Below, piece after piece: positions 33,767 to 44,717 of a DNA stretch of 64,000 nt (positions within the stretch are counted from its first letter, which is position 1; every line of letters begins with the position of its first letter). The stretch spans positions 992,001-1,056,000 of the forward strand of contig KN832871.1 in the NCBI GenBank assembly GCA_000827325.1. The letters run 5' to 3'. The DNA comes from Oidiodendron maius Zn. Its lineage: Eukaryota; Ascomycota; Leotiomycetes; Myxotrichaceae. The position numbers were made by a program, and so were the translations under genes. The notes under the pieces are model-generated. The model had not been told where the DNA came from, searched no databases, and was given only the letters and a program-made list of their open reading frames with translations.

Positions 33767-35061
33767 TGGAAGGGAAAGAAGTTTCTGATCGTGAAGACGA
33801 AAGGATAGATCTCAGCGAAAAAATATCCGGGGTGGTTGGGGGAAGAAAAGAAGACGTGAAGTATTAAACAGCAACGCCGGGACGCAGGTTAAGTTTTGAA
33901 AAGCAGGGCGACGGGCGACGGCGCACATTTAAAAAGCAAGGCCCCTCGAGCAGAATGGCGAGCGCGGCTATTGTCGAGTTTTCTCCATGAGTGCAAAGGA
34001 GGCTCAATGGGATATGGGCGATAAATGTGAATGAATTGGGATCAATCGCTGACAATAGCAGGGAGAACTGACAGATGGGTGATGAGACTATCCAGGACCG
34101 TAAAAAAGCGGCTAAGCGACCCTGGATCCGCGACGGCTGATTGGCTGCGGCGGGCGGCGGCGACGAAATGGGCCAGTGATGATCGGGAAATAGGCCGTGA
34201 ATGCGGACAACCACGAGATGAAGGGAGAATGGAGGTTAATTACTATTCGTATTGCTGTTGTTGTTGCTGCTGTCGACGTATGAGATTCATGCGACATTCA
34301 CCTCGGTCGCGCGCCTACGGCTGCTCTGTGATTTCCGCAGTGGCGAGCGTCTGACTAGTTGGATCTAACCCCCGAATACAATACACGTATGTACCGTCAG
34401 CAAATATCAAGCAGACACGGCGTGGAGTCCCAGGCGGCTTCGTGCGAGACCCATTACACTCCTGCATTCTCCTGGAGCAATTCCTTCTCCTGGAGAATAA
34501 TGCCTATCTCTCCTCACTCAGACATTTCTTGAAACCTGTCTCCAGAGACCAATTTCCAGCCGCGGAGGGAGTGTTCTAATCCAGCCACAGCAGCGCAGCG
34601 CAGTCTGCGATTCCCAAATTGACTGCCTCCAAATCAAAAAGCCATGCCCAGAGAAATCATGGGCTTGCAACATCGCACAATTTTACTTGCCCATCGCGCA
34701 AAATATTTCCGCCTGTCTGCAGACTTTTTGCCACCAGGCGCCGGACCCTTCCTGCAGCATTGATCACCGCGGGCTCCGGAAGGCACTTTGTGGAATGTAG
34801 GACATAAAGTACAGACTTCACCCCAGCAAATCCCTTCCTTTGTACATGGCCATAGTTATCACACTGCCTTTATGTTTGATTCTTTCAAACTACCCATCTG
34901 AATATAATCATCTCCCCCGTCTACAGCTCCAGGAGGTCGACTTATTCCTGTCCACGTGATCTGCAGCTGACCGCCTGCAGGGGGCAGCATTCTGCCGGTC
35001 CAATGCCATGAGGAATCCGGTCGACGAACCATCGGGACCTTGCATCTCTCCACTACACACG
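33767..35061. promoter_or_regulatory. divergent intergenic region, 1.3 kb
   Basis: Holds promoters of the RGG protein and of PBN1. Contains a short run of TTG/CTG trinucleotides near 34,250-34,275 and a tandem of TCTCCTGGAG words around 34,470-34,500. An in-frame ATG lies at 35,008, upstream of the chosen PBN1 start. No gene seen. Confidence 0.5.
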
Positions 35062-36635
35062 ATGCGCCAAAGAATTACATACCTCCAAGAGCCGCAGGAC
35101 TCGGTTGACCCGAAGGCACTGAAAGTGACCGAGAACTCTATCAGTACCCCAAAACTCAAAGCCGCTCGGGAGGAACGGATAACCTTCGCCTTCGACGAGC
35201 TTCCCCAGGAACTCTACAGCGTGCTAAAGACCTGCCGTGAGCTTCATATAAGATGGATCAGCCAAAACCACTACGGCTCCGTCGCGCCACTAGTTTCGAC
35301 GCTCACACCTGGCCTACACGTATTTTACACTCCTCATCTAAACAAACCGGACTCGTGAGTTGTGTCTAGTTTTGCTGGAGATAGAAGCTAACGAATCCAG
35401 CAACCTACTATGTCCCATGCTGAAGAAAGTATTTGGCGCTGTTGACTGTCTTTCTCCCGTGGTGAGTACATTGCTGCATTGGATCACAACCTCTAAGAGT
35501 AAATTAGGAGTCATTCACATCTCTACCAAGCAACAAGTCCTCTCCCTCCGCCGCGACTCAATATTACCAAGCCTTAGATACCCTCCACGACTTTATCGAA
35601 TATGGCAAACACAAAATTTGCGCAGGTTCTGAGAAGGAATGCCTAGATCGGATTTCAAATATCCTCCTCGCATCCTCGGTCGATATTGACTTTGACACTA
35701 CATCTCTTGCTCTCACGATGACAGCTTTCTGGCCATTACACACACAAGACATCAATTTAAAAAAAACAGCCTCAAGCGGCCGTCTTGAGGTTGGAGTTCT
35801 GTCTATTGAACCATCCAAGCAACCGGAAGAGCTGTCCCTTGGAGGCTTTCTAACTGTAGTGGGAGAGGACACGAAGCCTTCGCCTACGCTTTTCTCTTTC
35901 CCTTCACGACATCATCCGTCTAAGTCGACATTTTCTGCTTCCTTCCTCTCACCATCTGGTCTGCACCCGACTTTAGAACTAAAAATAAGTTCTAACAAAC
36001 CACCCACTGAAGACCGTTCTTGCTCCCTATACTGCCACTTTACACTCCCTCGCGCAGTCTTCGCAGACAGATATCAGTTCTTGGATTCGCTCTTCTTGGC
36101 TTCTAAAAATCTTTCTACCTTACACTATATCACAACCCCAGTTGACCTTGAAGCCCCTGTTTATACAGTGTCCTTATGGGGCACTTCTGTACTTCTCGAA
36201 CTAGCGCCTCCTTTGGGTGCAGAACAGTCATGGACTGCACAAATTCCTCTGCATCTCCGCTATCTTCTTCCCACCGCGAACACCTCTGGCCAGTCTCCAC
36301 TAGCAGTCCCATACCCGGTAGTACTCTGGGCCTGTGACGCACATGAGGAGATCAATTTCTCCATCAATCCCTTCGACAGAGTCAACCTTGGATATGACGG
36401 ATTACTTGGATCCAAGACGATATTTTACCACCTTTCGCCTGAGGGAAACAGGCTGACCAATGTAATAAGTGTCCCTGTGCTGGATTTGGATAAAAGCAAA
36501 TATGTAGAACTCAGCACTGCTGGTGTGGTGCTTTTAGCCTTTTCATGGGTAATGTGGTGCTTATGGTGCGTCTTGAGAAGAAATGGGTATGGAAGTGGGA
36601 ACTATAGGATTAAGGAGGGAAAGAAAAAGCAATGA
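35062..36635 (+). CDS. PBN1: GPI mannosyltransferase 1 stabilising subunit PBN1 (PIG-X)
   Basis: Exons 35062-35354, 35401-35461 and 35508-36635 give 493 residues. PBN1 partners GPI14/PIG-M in the ER, where the complex adds the first mannose of the GPI anchor. The start MRQRITYLQ matches the family opening; the ATG at 35008 would add 18 residues in frame and is less likely. Seen: SNLLCPMLKKVFGAVDCLSP across the exon-2 junctions; the luminal PIG-X domain with SLYCHFTLPRAVFADRYQF, ELAPPLGAEQSWTAQIPLHLRYL and YPVVLWACD; and one C-terminal membrane helix (AGVVLLAFSWVMWCLW, near 465-482) followed by a short basic tail ending KKKQ, which resembles an ER-retrieval signal. Low identity is normal for this family; motif order makes the call fairly safe. 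Confidence 0.88.
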
Positions 36636-37033
36636 AATTTAAGTTTTCTAGGATCTCAGTGGTTGGAATAATGGCATCAACTTTGGTCCTGCTTTTCAAT
36701 CCGTTCAATTGTGCTCTCAACGGAGCGTAGACTCTCCTAATGTCTAACATGTACAATTAGATTATCATGACGAGAAGATGTTAACATTAATTGCTAGACA
36801 TTTTTCGAGAAGTTTGTTTCCCTATGAGCCGCGCCAGGGTTCTTTCTAGGTACTTTAACAACATTCAAGGTGAATCACGTGGGGCCTTGCCTTATTCTGG
36901 CAATTCCATTCTCATGTCTCGCTTGCATCTCTCAACTACAGTTTAACATGTCCCAACTGAATCGAAACAATTGAATGGACGATATTCTCGGTGGAGGTAG
37001 AGAGATGCCCTGGTCAAAGATATTTTAGTCTAA
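36636..37033. other. short intergenic spacer
   Basis: 398 bp between two genes on the same strand, carrying the PBN1 3' end and the SWI5 promoter. Nothing specific seen. Confidence 0.55.
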
Positions 37034-38583
37034 ATGGCGACATCAACTCTGGCAGAAGATGTTCAGTCAAACCATGGCGAAATGCCATCCCCAACACCTG
37101 TCACCAACATCGAGAGTCCATCCACTTTACAGAGCTCTGAGATAGTCAATAAGGGATCTGAGTATGTTCAAGGCAGTAGCCCGCCGAACAGGGGAACAGA
37201 TGATTTACACATGCCGCCTCTGCAAATCAGGCTTGGGGAGGTTGAACTTCCGCCCCTGACGAAGAGCGGGCAGGATACCGACCCGCCTAGACTATTTTCG
37301 AGCGAGATTCCAGATAGCGAAGCCCTATCTGATCGGTCTTCAATGGGAAATGAGGCAAAGCATGATAATGCAGAGACGGATGGTGAGGAGAGGTTGGAAG
37401 TAAAGCACATCGACGAGCCTGCTGCTCATACTCGCGTTTATTTGAACGAAATTGCAGCCGAGATCTTGACTACTGGTACAAAAGATGACGAGGCACGAAA
37501 TAAATCAACTGACATTGGAGGAGATTCACAATTCGTTAATAACACGTCCGCTGAGCAGCACGGGCCTACGCTCGAAACCAGTTCGATGCCAGCGACTTCA
37601 ATGACTGCTGTTAGTGATGTGTTGTGCGAAGAGACGGGCCAAGACATATTGGTCGAGCTCAAATATTCTCCAGACAGCCTGGATATCAACGATGGGGCAG
37701 AAGTCGATATATTAGGCTTCGAGATTGCTACACATGCGAGGGGTAAAGTCACGATTCTAGGAGAAGAGCCATTGGCTGAAGTTGGTGCATCATCTATATT
37801 AACCAATACTGTTCAGATTTGCGCGCCGTCAAGTAACGAAAGAGCTGACAGTATCATGTCTGATATGATAGCCTATTCTATGACAAAGCCTAGTGAAATC
37901 ATATCAAATTTTACTTCTTCGAAACTTAATAAAGCATCTCAAGAATCTCAAGTATCCTCCGAAGAGAAGGACAAGAATGTTGCTTCAGCAAAGACTTCTC
38001 AAACCAAGAGAGTGGAAGACTGTTCTGTTCAAACAAGGGACATAAAACTCGCCGGCAAGCCATTTAAGTTCCCGGATGGTTCACCGAATAAGGATGCTAT
38101 GATAACGGAGCTAAAAGCCATAAAGATTGTAGGTCAGCCTTGTACACACGATGCACTGGGTTGAATGGGTTTAGGAGGCACATCAATTGTCTTTATCCAC
38201 AACTAGTTTCCAGAACCGCTAGATATGTTTATTAAACAAATAACTAATATTAGATCTTAGTCCTGTATTCAATCACGCAACTCTGCGCTCGAGCAGGAAA
38301 TTGCAGAGAAACGGGCAAGGTTGGAAGAAGTCACTAAAGAACTAGAGTATGACCCTCTCTCAATAATCCTCTCTCCAAACTATCCGCGATTTGTGAATTG
38401 CTCAAAATATTTGCATCTGACAGGCAGCCGGCTGCGGAAACGGTAAAGAGGCACATTACGCTCCTCCATAAATACAACGACATCCGCGACGTGGGCCAGG
38501 GCCTTATCGGCATGATTGCGGACAACAGAGGAGTTCGAATTGGGGAGCTGTACGAGGAGTTTGGAGTTGGTCTTAAGGATTGA
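37034..38583 (+). CDS. SWI5: DNA repair protein SWI5 homologue with long N-terminal extension
   Basis: Exons 37034-38128, 38261-38346 and 38424-38583 give 446 residues. Swi5 works with Sfr1 to stabilise Rad51 filaments in recombination. The family domain is the C-terminal 80 residues: a coiled coil (NSALEQEIAEKRARLEEVTKELE) followed by TVKRHITLLHKYNDIRDVGQGL, IGMIADNRGVRIGELY and EEFGVGLKD, the signature of Swi5. It is split over the last two exons, and exon phases agree. Before it lie about 365 residues that look disordered: acidic, Ser/Thr-rich, with no domain, much longer than the whole of fission yeast Swi5 (85 residues). Fungal homologues often have such extensions. The alternative that exon 1 is a separate gene is weaker because its frame runs into intron 1 at a good GTAGGT donor. 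Confidence 0.87.
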
Positions 38584-38898
38584 TAGTCTCATGCACTCCA
38601 TAACCTTGAATGGCTAGAAGGCTCCAAATCTAGGGCAGAAAGTGCTGGGTTTTCAAGTGAAAGATACCCAATTGGCTTTTACATTTGCTTATTTCGTGCC
38701 AAGTCGGTGATAACCTAGCAAGCTGATATAGAATAAAGAGTGTTCAAAATTCAAGTATTGATTTCCGCACCAATTCTCAACGAAGGACGGAACCGACACT
38801 CCATGTGACCCGACAATCACCAAGCTTTGCCAAGACAATCCCGATCCCATTTTCCTACCACCGTATCCAGAACTCCGAATTTGAGAAACCTGACACGA
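38584..38898. other. short convergent spacer
   Basis: 315 bp between the convergent SWI5 and LURP-one-related genes, AT-rich, 3' ends only. Confidence 0.55.
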
Positions 38899-39707
38899 TT
38901 ATTCCTTTCTCGCCTCGTCTCTCTCATCAAACATGACACACAGAGATGCGATGAGAGCGATATCCATGCCGGGTGCAATCGTCACATAGTACTGTGCAAT
39001 AGTCAGTTTCACTGCTCTTCTTTCTCTCCCCCGGACGGCAAAATAGCCTGTAAAAAGGATGCGAAACTTACCGTATCAGCATCGCCTAGAATCTGGCGCG
39101 CATTCAAGAAGTCCCTAGTGATTTGTGCAACTGGCTGGTCCTTCCATGTGATTGTGCAGTAACGGTCAATCCAATTACCCGAGAGCTGAAGCTCGATAGA
39201 CTCGTTGTTGGAGGCCGTGTTAGTGAAAGATACAGTCATGCGGGCCCCTCCCACTGTTACACGAGAGTTAGTCACGAGTGGGACTAATGATTAGAGGGAA
39301 AGCAATGCGGTAAGGGATCATATAGGAAATGGAACAAGGTGAAGTAAGAAGGGGGGGGACTGACAATGCCAATGTCCTTGCACGTGGAACACCTCTTTCC
39401 CGTTGGGTCCCTCTCCATAATACTGCCTCGGGATGCTGAAGGGCTTGTGCTTGAGCGACCAGAGTTCGTTGCCCTGCATATCATAGAAGTATTTTTGGTG
39501 GTGTAGACTGAAAACCTTGGCTTTGCATTGCAGTAACTCCACATTGTTCTCGTCGTGGATGTGGAAGTTATCGGTTGCTAAAGCCCAGACCTTTTCTTTC
39601 ATGACCAACGTCTTTTGGCCATTGACACAGAAGGAGGGAACAATGCCCACGGCATAGGGCAACGGTGCGAGTACAATGGGCCCGGAACTTGAGCCGTGAT
39701 GAGGCAT
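38899..39707 (-). CDS. LURP-one-related (LOR/DUF567) protein
   Basis: Exons 39707-39365, 39253-39072 and 38991-38899 give 205 residues. The LOR fold is a Tubby-like beta-barrel around a hydrophobic helix; in plants it is linked to defence, in fungi its role is unknown. Seen in order: PIVLAPLPYAVGIVPSFC, TLVMKEKVWALATDNFHIHD, MQGNELWSLKHKPFSIPRQYYGEGPNGKEVFHVQGHW, ITRDFLNARQILGDADT (each is a family strand or turn), and the closing helix YYVTIAPGMDIALIASLCVMFDER. The last exon has only 31 codons and contains that helix; it would be missed without the intron at 38992-39071. Start: MPHHGSSS fits fungal members, while an in-frame ATG at 39887 would add 60 unrelated residues. Confidence 0.86.
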
Positions 39708-40922
39708 AATGGGCGAGACCGGAAAGAAGGCCGGGATGAAGGGGAAGCTGTGTGGAATGGTTGCGGATGTCTTTTTTGCAAGGTAGATACCGAGTGAATG
39801 ATCTAGACTTGTGCAGCTTTTTTTGTGCTCGTGGGGATTTTGGATTGCAATGGAGACTCTTCTTTGTCCGTGGGGAGTCGTGGCCAATTTTCGAGGGACG
39901 AGTCGTATATATGTCTCTCAGAACCCCGCCCACCCAACAGTGTCCGGCAACCGACACGATATCTGGACGAGATCCCGGCCGAGCACAATACAACACAGCC
40001 TGGTACGCTTCGCCACAGGAAAACACTAACGTTATCACTGCCCCAGCGAGAAGTTTGATCTATGTTAAAGGTAAGCTGACTTCGCCCATCAGACGCGCAC
40101 TGATCTGAGTGGAACTCTGGATTACCCGCCCTGGCGGCTACGGTACGGGGGCACGGCCGGATCCTTTCAAGCTTCAATTTGTGGAATTAAGCCCATGTCG
40201 ATGCGGGTATGGGCCAATGGCTGGCCAGAGAAGAGTGTTGTAGCGCGCAGACTGTGGGCAGTGCAGCGCAAAAGACGAAGCTGCCACCTTGCCGAAAATA
40301 TCTCTATATATTAATAGATGGTGGTACCGCATCTTAGCCGAGTCTTAATTCTGGGACTGCATATCGAAGTATCTCAATGCTAAACTTGGAAGGAAAAGGA
40401 TTACATGCATTTTATTGCATGGTAGTAAGGGTTTGCCGAGCAGCTACCTCTCTCCAAACTGCCATGAGCATACGAAGAGAACTTTCAAGACGCCGGCCTT
40501 TCGGCGCCTTCAATTCCTACTGCGGATTATGCCAGGGCTTGCCGCAGTGCATATTTTGAAACTGTCATGCACAATTTCATTCGACACGGGTATTCCTATT
40601 AAAGCCCAATGCCAAGCCTTTCTGGAAGGCCGTTAGCTAATATACAGGTGGTAGGTGGTATGCGCTTCAGCCTGCGTCCCAGATACTATTATTTCCTCGT
40701 GCCAATGGCATGTCTAGCCGCACAGCGTCTCTTTTAATCTTTGTGCCCTACGTCTGCCCTCCTTTTATTGGCAAATTCCTGGACGGTTGATATATGACAA
40801 GCAGTAGATAATGACTATGACGGCTATTAACCTTGACCAACCCCAATCTCCTGGAGCAATATTTGTTCCTCGCAGCACATCGCTGTGTCGAGACTTGTCC
40901 TAGAACATGGTCGCGGAAATTG
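39708..40922. other. intergenic, 1.2 kb
   Basis: Promoter side of the LOR gene and 3' side of HIS6. Several overlapping ORFs (39,752-40,108 region) are composition shadows. No gene or repeat recognised. Confidence 0.5.
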
Positions 40923-41816
40923 TTACGGTACATCTTGTTGTAGCCGTTGTTGTTGATTCCAATTAACACAAGCCTCAAATGTCACCCCAGAACCTCCAAA
41001 TATGTCAAGGGCACTTCCAATTGTTAGATCGACTCGTCCCGCACTAAGATTCTTGACGTGGCCTAGATCTTGGAGATTTCTTCCACCACCTGCATATGTC
41101 ACTGGTATACTGCACCATTCTGCAAGTTTCATGACCAGACGCTCGTCTATACCCTTTTGGAGTCCTTCATTGTCGGCCGCATGAATTAGAAATTCGGAGC
41201 AATATGGCTCGAGAGATTTAATAGAGGCTGTAGGATTTAGCATCTTCCTTCAGTAATGAGGATATCAACCTACCCTTATTAACCTCCATGTCCGTGATAG
41301 TCTGCCACTTATTCATTGCTACAAACCACGTATCACCCTTCTTCCGGCAACTGAGGTCAATGACGAGCTTCTCTTTATCACCACCCAGCGCTGTTAGGAC
41401 TGATTCGAGCCGGGATTGGGAAAACTTCCCTGATGGGAAAAGGAAGGAAGTTATTATAACCTAGTCATGAAATCAGTTGATAGTTTAAGCTGTTTTCCGG
41501 CGAGACATAAGCACACCTTCTTCGCACCCCATTGAATCCACTGTCTGGCGTTCTCATCTGTAATGCCACCTCCGACTTGTAACCCTCCTTTCCATTCAGC
41601 CAACGATTCTCTTGCCGCATCTTCATTGCCAGACCCTAGCATAATAACATGCGCTCCTTCCAGACCACTCTCCTTATAGAGTTTCGCGAAATGACCTGCC
41701 GGCAACTTTGACACATAGTTTGTTTTTAGATCCGTAGACGTAGTGGTTAATGTGCCTCCGACAATCTGCTTTACCTGTCCCGAATGCAGGTCTATGCAAG
41801 GTCGAAATTTGGTCAT
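40923..41816 (-). CDS. HIS6: ProFAR isomerase, histidine biosynthesis (HIS6/HisA)
   Basis: Exons 41816-41517, 41460-41274 and 41227-40923 give 263 residues, matching yeast His6 (261). It is 1-(5-phosphoribosyl)-5-[(5-phosphoribosylamino)methylideneamino]imidazole-4-carboxamide isomerase, the fourth step of histidine synthesis, a (beta/alpha)8 barrel in the cytosol. Seen: [21 protein letters not shown] with the catalytic base Asp near residue 9; [35 protein letters not shown] with the phosphate-binding [24 protein letters not shown], the second phosphate loop; and [14 protein letters not shown]. Both introns (56 and 46 nt) restore frame. Start is MTKFRPC; an in-frame upstream ATG would add 28 unrelated residues. 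Shares a very short promoter with FAF1. Confidence 0.95.
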
Positions 41817-41947
41817 GGTCGAGGAAGGAGCGTGGAAGTGGTGGGGGGGGGACTTTCGGGCATAGTAGAGGCGGAAAAACTTCGGCTTTTCAGCGAGCAC
41901 TTAAACATTTTCTGGTCCGGATCTTTCACCACAGTCCACCACGCAAT
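41817..41947. promoter_or_regulatory. compact divergent promoter HIS6 / FAF1
   Basis: Only 131 bp separates the two start codons, so the 5' leaders and core promoters must overlap. A run of nine G (41,839-41,850 region) is the most obvious element. No GCN4/CPC1 box was seen inside it; the nearest TGACTCA is in FAF1 intron 1. Confidence 0.6.
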
Positions 41948-42857
41948 ATGGCGACTATATTGGGCAAAAGAAAGCGCCGGGCTGCTTTGGATGCGAAAGA
42001 TAATCGGCAAGATGGAGAAGATTCCGAGACTCTTGAACAGAGTGCCCAGGAAGTATTTCGGCGCCACTTCGAAGCACAATTTAAGCCACTCCCTCAGGTA
42101 GAGAGGCCAGTGAAGGTCCTAGAGGAGCAGGTTGTAGGCGAGTCAGAAGATGATTCGGAATGGGATGGAATATCTGATGGGGAGCAAACTGTTGTCCAAG
42201 TCGTGGAACATACAGACAGACAGTTTCGAATGGCGACAATGTCAAAGGTCGAAGTTAAATCTTATATGGTGATACTCATTAACTTCCCTAACCTGACAAT
42301 GCTGACTCAGAATCCAGAGCTCGAAACCACCCAGAGGCATATCTGAGAATGTCATGGTGGGCAAAACTTCCGAAGTGGAAGAAAAGGACGACCCGTCCGA
42401 AGCAGCAAATCTCAAAAAGGACCTGGCTCTACAGCGCCTTCTCGCAGAATCGCATCTCCTCGAATCTGCGACTAATCCTACGCTCCACGGAAACAATAGA
42501 CATAAAGCAACGGACCTTCGGCTACAGGCCCTGGGAGCTAGAGCATCAATATTGAAGCAGGAAAACATGCCTATGGCACATCGCAAGGGCATGGTTGCCA
42601 AACAGATGGAGAGAGAAGAGAAGAGGCGACGGGAAGCTAAGGAAAATGGAATTATACTAGAGAAGGCAAAGGTCATAAGGAAACATCCCGAAAGTAAACG
42701 AGATAGAGGTGTTGGGGCTCCTGGAGTAGGCAAGATCTCAGGCGCAACTTTGAAATTGAGTAAGAAGGACATCTTTGATATCGAGGGACGACCTAGAAGG
42801 AGTTCTACAAGTAGGGGAGGAAGGGGAGGCAAAGGAAAAGGAGGAAAGAGGGGTTGA
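41948..42857 (+). CDS. FAF1: Ribosome biogenesis protein FAF1 (40S pathway)
   Basis: Exons 41948-42268 and 42318-42857 give 286 residues. FAF1 binds Krr1 in the small-subunit processome and is needed for early 18S rRNA cleavages. Seen: the opening MATILGKRKRR; an acidic middle (VVGESEDDSEWDGISDGE, about 62-80); KVEVKSYMSSKPP across the splice junction, a family motif; a helical KKDLALQRLLAESHLLES; and the basic C-terminal GVGKISGATLKLSKKDI, the most conserved block, followed by an RGGRGGKGKGGKRG tail. The acceptor used is the second AG (at 42,316-42,317): the first one, eight bases upstream, would run into a stop after 11 codons. Good agreement with family length. Confidence 0.88.
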
Positions 42858-43901
42858 TAATTGCCATGCCGACACGGAAAACGGAACTCCCATGACATAT
42901 CCTAGCCTCTTGTACCAAAGCGGGCACCGAGGACGTACCTGACCCGCTACCAAATACCAGGCAAGAAGTTTACTGCTGTACACAGATATGTTCAGGGCAC
43001 ACTGGCATCGTGTAGGGACTTTAAGATCTCAATATATGCAATGCCGAGTGCAGTGGACGAAACCCTGGCCACAGTTGCTCTTATCGACCCAGAGTTTGTG
43101 ATGGGTTAGGCCACAAGATGTCAAAGCTTGACTTTTATCTCACAGGTCCACATACCATTGAACGCCAGATATTTCATGCCTAATTTCGAGGGACCTTACT
43201 ACCGCTGCACTGTACTGTCAAGTGGACAGAAGCCTTTCATCTATCCAGGAGAACGCCTTCAAGTTCCCTATACTATCCTTTGCTGCAAGGTAGCAAGATT
43301 TTGAATCTCAAAACCCAGTTCCTGTTCATAACGGCACAGAAAACGCATTGCCAAAGCTCTTGGCTCTACATCTTATACTGGCTTTATACCCACATCTGGC
43401 ATGCGTCTTGGCGAGCAGATATATTGATCAAATATTGCTGCTACTTGTCGGCATAGCATTATTTCAACATGTAGTGTGGCATCATTGCCTGTTAAAGGTA
43501 GTCTACCAAAGAAGGAAAGCCAGACCTCGAAGAGCATTAGTATAGATGGACCGATGAGCCACATCGACAGCCTTCTAGACAAAAGTTAAGTTCGTCCGAT
43601 TTCTCGGAGCTAGGTTGTCTAATATCGCGAGATGGCAGAGTGAATACAGACTAAAAGAGCTGTAGCCGCGAAAAATTTATTGAATATCACACTTCACTTG
43701 GTTGAGGCTTGTTAGATAAGGATATTGGCCACGTATCACCCACGTGCTGGCCTCAAATGAGGCTACAGCCTCGTTCTAGTTTGTAGGTAGCAGATATGAG
43801 TAGTGAATCTTCCCCGCCAAATGAAAGGAATCGAAGTCTCTTTTGCAATTAAAACTTGCACACTCTCTCCATGTCGTTCGTATTTATCCAAGGCCTTCAA
43901 C
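42858..43901. other. intergenic, 1.0 kb
   Basis: Between FAF1 and the coiled-coil gene, same strand. Only short ORFs (43,348-43,582 on both strands) without domains. Nothing identified. Confidence 0.5.
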
Positions 43902-44717
43902 ATGTCTTCGTTCAACTCGGCACGTCCAGCACCAATCTCTGTCGAGACTTTCAATAGCATACTGGCTCGGGCGAGGGCCATGGAGGCACAAATCATCAGA
44001 ATGAATGAAGTGGCAGATGCCGCTAGGGGAGAAATTGGGAGGCTCAATTTTGAACTGCGGGCGAGTCAAAAAGAGGTCGCAGATCTAAGAGCAGACTTGG
44101 AAGTTGTAGAGAATTACGGCAAGGTGAAACGAGAGGAGCAGAAGAATCTGGAGTCACGAATTGCAGAACTCGAGAAAGATCGAGAAGTTAAAGATCCGCT
44201 GTTCAAAGTAGGCGTGTCAATTCGCTCCCGATACCTGGAAATGGCCAAGAAGTTGGCCATGGGCTCACCACGCTCTAAACTGGACGTGACATGCATCGAA
44301 AGAGGCAATGAGGCCGCTCATGGGGCCATGGGACAGGCCGATGCAATCTTATTTCATGGAGACATACTTTCTGCAGAAGCAAGAGGCAGACTTTCAGTTC
44401 CTTTTACGGAGGTGTACAGGTCGAAACCCGGAGACTACAGCTCACTGTCACCAAAAATGAAACAGGTTATCGACTGCGAGGCTACCATTAGAACACTCAA
44501 TGTTCTGAACGAAGGAAGCCGACCTATAACTCAAAGGCAACATGCTCTCGATCAGATCCACATTCTTCAAAAGAAATACGCCAAGTCATCAAAGAAAAGC
44601 TTCGAGACCGATGAAGATGTTAAGTTGAGACTGGAACGGCTGATTGCATTGACCAAAGAGATTGTCGAAGAAGATAGGCAGAGCACAAACGATAGACAAT
44701 CAAATGGCAGGAGATAA
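43902..44717 (+). CDS. Uncharacterised coiled-coil protein
   Basis: A single exon of 271 residues; the ATG at 43902 (MSSFNSARPAP) is preferred over 43821, which would add 27 residues. Residues about 20-105 are a heptad-rich coiled coil (ILARARAMEAQIIRMNEV, EIGRLNFELRASQKEVADL, EEQKNLESRIAELEKD). Then comes KVGVSIRSRYLEMAKKLAMG and GNEAAHGAMGQADAILF, a pattern I recall from small fungal proteins of unknown role, and a helical basic C-terminus (KLRLERLIALTKEIVEED). No signal peptide, membrane segment or catalytic motif. Not recognised as a named protein; codon use and length argue that it is real. Confidence 0.65.
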   Translation: MSSFNSARPAPISVETFNSILARARAMEAQIIRMNEVADAARGEIGRLNFELRASQKEVADLRADLEVVENYGKVKREEQKNLESRIAELEKDREVKDPLFKVGVSIRSRYLEMAKKLAMGSPRSKLDVTCIERGNEAAHGAMGQADAILFHGDILSAEARGRLSVPFTEVYRSKPGDYSSLSPKMKQVIDCEATIRTLNVLNEGSRPITQRQHALDQIHILQKKYAKSSKKSFETDEDVKLRLERLIALTKEIVEEDRQSTNDRQSNGRR

